64,000 nt of DNA from Sphingomonas sp. S1-29 (GTDB lineage Bacteria > Pseudomonadota > Alphaproteobacteria > Sphingomonadales > Sphingomonadaceae). Made by a program: the position numbers and the translations under genes. The number at the start of each line of letters is the position of its first letter. Positions within the stretch are counted from its first letter, which is position 1. The stretch is taken from the NCBI RefSeq assembly GCF_026167545.1, contig NZ_CP110678.1:617501-681500 (forward strand), read 5' to 3'. The notes under the pieces were generated by a model that made no database searches, was not told the DNA's origin, and was given only the letters and a program-made list of their open reading frames with translations. Of the stretch, positions 58,962-64,000 are shown in pieces.

Positions 58962-60323
58962 CTATGCGGGGCTGGCCTTTGGTCGGCACATCCACACGCC
59001 GTTGATGTTCTCTTTCAGCATGTGGTCACCACTATGCTTGTCCCACCAGCTTGCAGAGACGACTTTTTCCTGCAAAGCGACCTGTTTGACTGTGGTTACA
59101 GGCAGCCACTCGTGGTTCGGGTAGATCATGAAGAACGCCTGCATCCACATTGAAAACGCCCCTTCATACTGGCTCTTGGGGCCGCGAGATTTGCCGACCG
59201 TGCTGTTCGGGGTCAGTCCTGCGTCCAGTTCGTCCCACGCCGGGCGGGTGGCATAGATCGGCTTGCCGTTTCTGTGGTCATTTCCAACCTCGACGCGCTC
59301 GGTGCGGAATTTCCATGCCCCGCCCGGATGCTCGGGTAGGTTCACCTTCACCTGCATAAACACCTTGGCGTGCGGGTCCGGTTCCTCGTCCTCGGTGCGA
59401 GGCTGCTCAATAACAGCGCACAGACTGCGGCAGGTTTGTGCGAACGCCGCCGATCCCAAGACGCGGTGAAGCATGGAGCGCGTTGTGTCCTTGGCGAAAT
59501 GGGTGACGCAGACGATGGCGATGTTATGCGTTTGCGCGAGGATCAGCCACGGCTCCAACACCGTCCGAAGCTGCCCAGCGTCGTTGAGGTCCACCTTACG
59601 TAGCTTCTGCCCCGGCAGGTAGCTGGTGACAGGATCGATCACGAGCATTGCGAACGGGCTGCCCTGCTCGCGCGCATACGCCAGCCATTGTCCAACCGCT
59701 TCCAAGTCGTCCTGCATGGAGAAGGTATTGCGCTTGCCCCCCTGCATGACGCCCTGAATCTCAACGACGTTCGCAAGGTTGGCACCGCACGCGGTGAGCC
59801 TCGGCACCGTCATTTCCTCAATGCTGTCCTCGCTTCCGAGCCACAGCACCCGTTCGGGCTTCCGCCATGCGTTCGGACAGTCATACTCACCCGGCCACGG
59901 CTTGCCTGTGGTTATTCGGGCCGTGATGTCAGCGAAGATGGTGGACTTGCCCGCACCGGTCTCACCGGCAAGCAAAGTGATATATCCCTTCGGCAGCCAA
60001 CCCGTCCAAAGCCATTCAATGGCGTGCATCCGCACGCTTCCAAGATCACGACCGATAAGCTGGCGCGGGGCGTCGCTCCCTTTCGCTGAAAGACCGCGCT
60101 TCACCTTTTCCTTTTCAAGCTCTGCTTCCTTGCCAAGGCGGAAGTTTTCCAAGATGATTTCGGATCGGCGCTCACTGACCAGTTTTTCCTCCTTGCTAAC
60201 GTAGAAGCCAAGGTCTGGATCATGACCCGCTCCGCTCTCAGCGCGGATGCGCGCAGCTTCCCACTGGTCCCGCGCGGCCTGCACATCTGCAGAGACGCCG
60301 GTAACATCGGATAGGTCAGCCAT
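58962..60323 (-). CDS. RecA-fold ATPase (RepA/AAA_25-like helicase)
   Basis: 453 aa from Met at 60323. The ATPase core has Walker A GETGAGKSTIFAD (120-128) and a Walker-B-like MLVIDPVTSYLPG, followed by motif-3/4-like regions (IVCVTHFAKDTTRS). A long helical N-terminus precedes it. This is the fold of plasmid/phage RepA-type hexameric helicases, often in satellites and plasmids. Replicative role is inferred. Confidence 0.75.
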   Translation of the reverse strand: MADLSDVTGVSADVQAARDQWEAARIRAESGAGHDPDLGFYVSKEEKLVSERRSEIILENFRLGKEAELEKEKVKRGLSAKGSDAPRQLIGRDLGSVRMHAIEWLWTGWLPKGYITLLAGETGAGKSTIFADITARITTGKPWPGEYDCPNAWRKPERVLWLGSEDSIEEMTVPRLTACGANLANVVEIQGVMQGGKRNTFSMQDDLEAVGQWLAYAREQGSPFAMLVIDPVTSYLPGQKLRKVDLNDAGQLRTVLEPWLILAQTHNIAIVCVTHFAKDTTRSMLHRVLGSAAFAQTCRSLCAVIEQPRTEDEEPDPHAKVFMQVKVNLPEHPGGAWKFRTERVEVGNDHRNGKPIYATRPAWDELDAGLTPNSTVGKSRGPKSQYEGAFSMWMQAFFMIYPNHEWLPVTTVKQVALQEKVVSASWWDKHSGDHMLKENINGVWMCRPKASPA

Positions 60324-60528
60324 GACGAGCACCCCCGTCGGTCGGGCTGGTAGTCAATCTGTCGGCAATGCCGGTCACACCCGGCGAATTTTTACGCGGC
60401 GCTACATTTTGCCGAAAAACGTTCGGGGATTGCAGACCGATGGCCGAATCCCGTATTTTGCTGGTGCTCACATCGATACTCCGGGCGGTGGGGGTGGCAC
60501 CCCGCCGCCTAATCGTGATGGGGATGAG

Positions 60529-60783
60529 TTAGGCCGCAGCCTGTTCGCTGGTGCTTTGTCGCGCACCAGACGCGAGCCAGCGCAGCACGTCGAGTTCGGC
60601 GTACCAAACGCGGCGCGTACCGGGCGGGCTGAAATAGCGCGGACCCTCGCCCCGAAAGCGATACTGTTCGAGGGTGTTAAAGTGGACGCGGAGAAGGGCG
60701 GCGGTCTCTTTGGTATCAAGGGGGCGGCGCTTGGGCACGTAGGCGAACAGGTCGCAGAGCTGTTCAAAAGTCATTTCAGACAT
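60529..60783 (-). CDS. AlpA/MerR-type excisionase or regulator
   Basis: 84 aa with a winged HTH of the HTH_17 type: LDTKETAALLRVHFNTLEQY, RVWYAELDVLRWL. Located between the ATPase and the integrase, as for Xis/AlpA in satellites. It probably controls integrase direction or ATPase expression. Confidence 0.75.
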   Translation of the reverse strand: MSEMTFEQLCDLFAYVPKRRPLDTKETAALLRVHFNTLEQYRFRGEGPRYFSPPGTRRVWYAELDVLRWLASGARQSTSEQAAA

Positions 60784-60912
60784 GCAGGATCTCCCGCAGA
60801 CGTGGTGCGAGCGAATCCCAGCTAAGCGACGGGGCCGACCCGCACTATCAAGGATAGAGACGGGCCAGCAAGCTACTTATAGCGCAAGCAAAGCGCGAAT
60901 ACTTTGATTATT

Positions 60913-61116
60913 TTATGGTAGATCAAGGTCCGTAGCCGTTACAATTTCCTCGAAAATGGCTTCTTTGATGTGATACATGACGAACGCCGGGGATATGGGT
61001 CGGTCATAAGATTCCATGAAACGCCAAGCATATGCAAAGATCTTGGACAAATTGTCGTGATCAAACAATTCCGCATTGGCGAGGCGTTCATCGATCGTGC
61101 TGAATTTGTTACTCAC
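60913..61116 (-). CDS. Hypothetical island protein (67 aa)
   Basis: Acidic helical protein (MSNKFSTIDERLANAELFDH). No family seen. Lower GC than neighbours, like the rest of the island. Confidence 0.5.
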   Translation of the reverse strand: MSNKFSTIDERLANAELFDHDNLSKIFAYAWRFMESYDRPISPAFVMYHIKEAIFEEIVTATDLDLP

Positions 61117-61476
61117 ATCGTGTCTCCAACAGTAATCGCTGGTGACACATCAATCGCTGTGAGCAAGATATGCGCGAGGCGGATTAGCATTCCCGTCCCG
61201 CACGGACGACCGGCAAGTGCGGTCGAAAGCTACGATGTGTAAGATGAGGATATGCCGATTCGATCGGCAGAGTCGATGCTGAATCTTTTTGGTCGATAAA
61301 CTGATCAGGGGGCGAAGCTAGTATCGCCGACCTTCGACCGATTAGGCCCATTTGGGCGAGAAACCGCCTTCCGGCTACAGGCTTGCACAGGTCCCGACAG
61401 CAGCCCCGCCGCCCCTAACCCGGCAGCGGCCCCGGCCTCACCGCTGTAGCGGCGGCTGTGCGGCCCCGCTCGTGCA
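61117..61476. other. Intergenic region of the island, 360 bp, no gene supported
   Basis: Between the 67-aa gene and the integrase 3' end. AT-richer left part and a GC-rich right part near 61370-61470; no coding signal or repeat that I can support. Confidence 0.4.
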
Positions 61477-62769
61477 TCACGCGGTGCGTATCAGGGGCAC
61501 CACGTTCTTGCTGGCGGCGATAGCGGCCTGCTGCTCAATCCAGTCACCGACCTTCTGCACCTCCGGTTGAAGCCAATCGAGCCGTGCCAGGTCTAGGTAG
61601 GAGCGCGAGGTTACGTCATCGGACGCGGGCTTGTGGCCAGTCAAAAGATCGCAGCGGAATTTCTCAATTAGGCATTCCCGCATAGCAATGTTCGTGAACG
61701 TGCGGCGCAGGTCGTGGAGCGACAGGTGCTTCCCGGCTATCTCGCCAATCGCCTGCATGGGGGCGCGCGCGTCCATAATTCGGCCAGTCTTACCCCACGA
61801 CGGGAACACGAACGGGCTTACGCTGCCGTCCTCTAGCTTAAGGCGTGGGCGGGACCTGAGCAGCGCCACCGCCTGCGACGACAGCGGAAGCCATATCGGA
61901 TCACCACGCTTGCGGTCGTCCAAATGCCAAAGGCAGTCGGACAAGTTGTGGTCATCAATATGCACGCGGTCCCATGTCAGCGTTGCCATCTCGTCGCGGC
62001 GCGCGCCCGTCAAAAGTGCGAAGATGGTGAGGTCCACGGACGCAAGCGCCTCATAACCCTGCACCGCCCCGCGCATGTCGTGCAGCTTGTTCCACACTTC
62101 ACCCACCTTGCGCTTGTCGATGTAGCGTTCGGTGCGCGTCCCCAGCTTGGCCCAATGGTGCTTAAGCGCATCGACGGGATTGTCGCTGATTAGCGCCTTG
62201 CCGTCAGCCTGCCGGTACTCGTCTATCGCGAAGCGGATCAGGATGCGCAGGGTGACAAAAGCGGCGTTGGCGCTGGCCGGTGCTGCCTTCTTCCCGTCCA
62301 GACCGCCCTTTGTCAGCGCGGCATGACGCTCCTTCACCATGTCGCGGGTGATGCTGGCGATGGGTAGCGATGCCCACTTGGCGAAGGTCTTCTCAACGTG
62401 GCGGCGGTACTCAGCGGCGGTGCTAGCTTTCAGCTTACCGGGGCGACCGACATACGATTCCAGAACGTCTTGGAGCGAAACCTTCATAGCGGCGTCGGCT
62501 TTGACCACAGCGCGCGGGTCGATCCCCTCTCGCATGTCCTGCAACACCTTCTGCGCCCGCTTGCGCGCGCCGTCCTCGGTTAGCGTGCCATATGGGCCAA
62601 GGGTGAACTGGATCGACTTACCAGCGACCCGCCCCATGACGATGAACACTCGCTTGCCCTGCTCGGAGACGCGCAGACCGTAGCCCTTCACGTTGTCATC
62701 CCAGTGGACCGCGTAGCCCGAGGCGGGTGGTGCGACCTTGTCCACGAAGGTCTTCGTAATCTTCGCCAT
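61477..62769 (-). CDS. Tyrosine-type site-specific integrase (P4/DUF4102 type)
   Basis: 430 aa. N-terminal arm/DUF4102 domain (MAKITKTFVDKVAPPASGYA). Catalytic residues of the recombinase: Arg257 (LLTGARRDE), His352 and Arg355 (LHDLRRTF), His379 (LTGHKP), Tyr391 (SYLDL). It points toward attL and starts 158 bp before the attR repeat, the usual layout of tRNA-integrating elements. Confidence 0.95.
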   Translation of the reverse strand: MAKITKTFVDKVAPPASGYAVHWDDNVKGYGLRVSEQGKRVFIVMGRVAGKSIQFTLGPYGTLTEDGARKRAQKVLQDMREGIDPRAVVKADAAMKVSLQDVLESYVGRPGKLKASTAAEYRRHVEKTFAKWASLPIASITRDMVKERHAALTKGGLDGKKAAPASANAAFVTLRILIRFAIDEYRQADGKALISDNPVDALKHHWAKLGTRTERYIDKRKVGEVWNKLHDMRGAVQGYEALASVDLTIFALLTGARRDEMATLTWDRVHIDDHNLSDCLWHLDDRKRGDPIWLPLSSQAVALLRSRPRLKLEDGSVSPFVFPSWGKTGRIMDARAPMQAIGEIAGKHLSLHDLRRTFTNIAMRECLIEKFRCDLLTGHKPASDDVTSRSYLDLARLDWLQPEVQKVGDWIEQQAAIAASKNVVPLIRTA

Positions 62770-62926
62770 GCTGCTCCTTAGCTGCTAGATTCTAGCGTAT
62801 TTCTAGCAAGGAGCTTACAGCTACGACAAGGAACCACTAAAAAGCAACGGCGAAAAGCACGGTTTATCAACGGTTATGCCTGCTAGAACAAGCTAGTGCA
62901 AACTAGCGCAAGGGCGTGATTCCAAA
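62770..62926. promoter_or_regulatory. Integrase upstream region with CTAG repeats (62791-62807 and 62883-62906)
   Basis: Contains the right copy of the 17-bp repeat (62791-62807), 14 bp upstream of the integrase start. Near the att it has three CTAG cores exactly 10 bp apart (62883, 62893, 62903), i.e. on one face of the helix. CTAG is rare in this genome. Likely integrase/Xis binding. Confidence 0.55.
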
Positions 62927-62977
62927 ACTCTTAATCAGCGGGTCCTTGGTTCGAGCCCAAGTGCGTCCACCATATTT
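62927..62977 (+). repeat. attR: right copy of the 51-bp direct repeat
   Basis: Perfect copy of tRNA-Lys positions from the anticodon loop through the CCA and five bases beyond. The 5' half of the tRNA is absent here. Confidence 0.93.
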
Positions 62978-63516
62978 TACCTAGGTTCGATTAGGCAGCG
63001 CGAGCCAAGTAGGTCTGATTGCGCCCGTGACGCCTATGCTGCTGGGGTTTCATCAAGCGCTGCTAACGGCGCCCGCGGCGCGATAACGCGCCGCGCGACG
63101 GTTTTCCGGCAGCGATTCCTGCTGTTGTATTGACGATCGACATCGTCACTTCTGCCGGCTGCGGCTCGGCGGGGATCGTTGCGGCAGTTTCGCTCGCGCG
63201 CCGTCGGGGCGCCGCGACAGCTACACTGCCGACGACAGGGCGTGAGGCGTGACCTTGCATACCAAGCTTTTCCCGACGATGATAATCGCCGCGTTCAAGC
63301 TCGCCGAAATCAGACGGCGCGGGCGGCGCCTTCGTTGATCATTACGCGTTGAATGACATGCGGTGGTAAGGACCGCCGGCAATGACCGAACCGTGCCCTT
63401 CTGTGGCAGCACGGCGCGAACACTGTGCGGATGGCATGGTGTCAAAGCCCGCGCGATGCCATCGGCAGTTCAGCAGGGGCCGCGCGCGATGCGCGCAAGG
63501 CCCCTGCCCTCCCGGA
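62978..63516. other. Intergenic region between attR and recA, 539 bp
   Basis: A minus-strand frame at 63063-63260 (65 aa, Ala/Arg-rich) has no clear ribosome-binding site and no family. The recA hairpin lies at the right end. The rest shows nothing I can support. Confidence 0.4.
63473..63507 (-). terminator. Hairpin after recA, likely terminator
   Basis: GCAGGGGCC (63473-63481) pairs with GGCCCCTGC (63499-63507) with an inner GCGCGC stem. Ten bp past the recA stop on the minus strand. No T-run. Confidence 0.5.
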
Positions 63517-64000
63517 TCATTCGTCGTCGAGATCGTCCTCGGCGCTCGGGCCGACCATCAGTTCCTCGGCGACCTTGTCGGTGCGCGCGCGGATCGCCTT
63601 TTCGAGCTTGTCGGCCATTTCTGGATGCTCGCGCAGATAATTCTTCGAATTCTCGCGGCCCTGGCCGACGCGGACGCTGTCGTAGCTGAACCACGCGCCC
63701 GATTTCTCGACGAGGCCGGCCTTCACGCCGAGGTCGAGTATCTCGCCGATCTTCGAAATGCCCTCGCCATACATGATGTCGAATTCGACCTGCTTGAAGG
63801 GCGGCGCGACCTTGTTCTTGACCACCTTCACGCGCGTGGCGTTGCCGACGATGTCGTCGCGATCCTTGATCTGGCCGGTGCGACGGATGTCGAGGCGGAC
63901 CGAGGCGTAGAATTTGAGCGCGTTGCCGCCGGTCGTCGTCTCGGGGTTGCCGTACATCACGCCGATTTTCATCCGCAGCTGGTTGATGAAGATCACCATG
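63517..64000 (-). CDS. recA: Recombinase RecA, C-terminal part (5' end beyond window)
   Basis: The visible ~160 residues begin in the core ([20 protein letters not shown], then the L2 region [20 protein letters not shown]). They end with the acidic C-terminal tail EDDLDDE. DNA strand exchange and LexA co-protease function. No break is seen in the visible part. Confidence 0.97.
   Translation of the reverse strand, partial: MVIFINQLRMKIGVMYGNPETTTGGNALKFYASVRLDIRRTGQIKDRDDIVGNATRVKVVKNKVAPPFKQVEFDIMYGEGISKIGEILDLGVKAGLVEKSGAWFSYDSVRVGQGRENSKNYLREHPEMADKLEKAIRARTDKVAEELMVGPSAEDDLDDE

Noticed and set aside
62927-62968. Second tRNA-Lys gene
   Set aside because: Only the 3' half is present; it is the attR copy.
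63063-63260. 65-aa frame beside recA
   Set aside because: No ribosome-binding site, Ala/Arg-rich by composition, no family resemblance.

Overview
The window is a 64 kb stretch of high-GC chromosome from an alphaproteobacterium, almost certainly a member of the Sphingomonadales (Sphingomonas-like). The evidence is the gene order rpsB-tsf-pyrH-frr-uppS-cdsA-dxr-rseP-bamA-skp-fabZ with no lpx genes attached, a complete Entner-Doudoroff block (zwf-pgl-edd-glk-eda), the eukaryote-like NADP isocitrate dehydrogenase, cysteine-free L31, short type-2 ArgC, and several intergenic inverted repeats of the kind common in sphingomonads. No database search was possible; family names rest on motifs and gene order.

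Layout. 1-2.3 kb: 3' end of a P-type cation ATPase, an L,D-transpeptidase and a small secreted protein. 2.4-14.1 kb (minus strand): rpmE, then the envelope/translation operon, read from rpsB at 14110 down to fabZ at 2790, with many 1-4 nt stop/start overlaps. 14.4-19.2 kb: a small membrane ORF, psd-pssA, icd, and a convergent acyl-CoA synthetase. 19.2-25.4 kb (minus): dnaE, then lolC/E-lolD-gpx. 25.8-26.5 kb: a collapsed TonB-dependent receptor pseudogene. 26.7-31.8 kb: hsp20, pyrG, secG, a MarR regulator, a degenerate NlpC/P60 protein and argC. 31.9-37.7 kb: the Entner-Doudoroff genes. 37.8-43.5 kb: mltG, fabF, acpP, a GT87-like membrane protein, fabG, fabD. 43.7-46.9 kb: an RcnB-like protein, rpsF-rpsR-rplI, then small unknown genes. 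47.0-54.5 kb: mutL and the rod-shape operon mreB-mreC-mreD-mrdA-rodA. 63.5-64 kb: 3' end of recA.

The clearest accessory region is an 8.3 kb island at 54.6-63.0 kb. It is inserted in a tRNA-Lys(CTT) gene and bounded by a perfect 51-bp direct repeat (54623-54673 and 62927-62977). It carries a tyrosine integrase beside the right end, an AlpA-like HTH protein, a RecA-fold ATPase of the RepA/helicase type, a putative iteron/inverted-repeat region, and a run of six small minus-strand genes including one with a terminase-small-subunit-like NPNGRP motif. Two plus-strand cargo genes carry HEPN-type R-x4-H motifs (RNDLVH and RHLFVH). No capsid, tail or conjugation genes are visible. The best reading is a phage-satellite-like integrative element with possible RNase/abortive-infection cargo. 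This is inference from layout and motifs, not proven.

Smaller points worth a second look: a repeat element translated in frame inside MutL, an NlpC/P60 protein whose catalytic Cys is Ser, a DnaE PHP domain missing its N-terminal HxxxH histidines, a terminator-like hairpin between acpP and fabF, and a 17-bp CTAG-rich repeat at both ends of the island.
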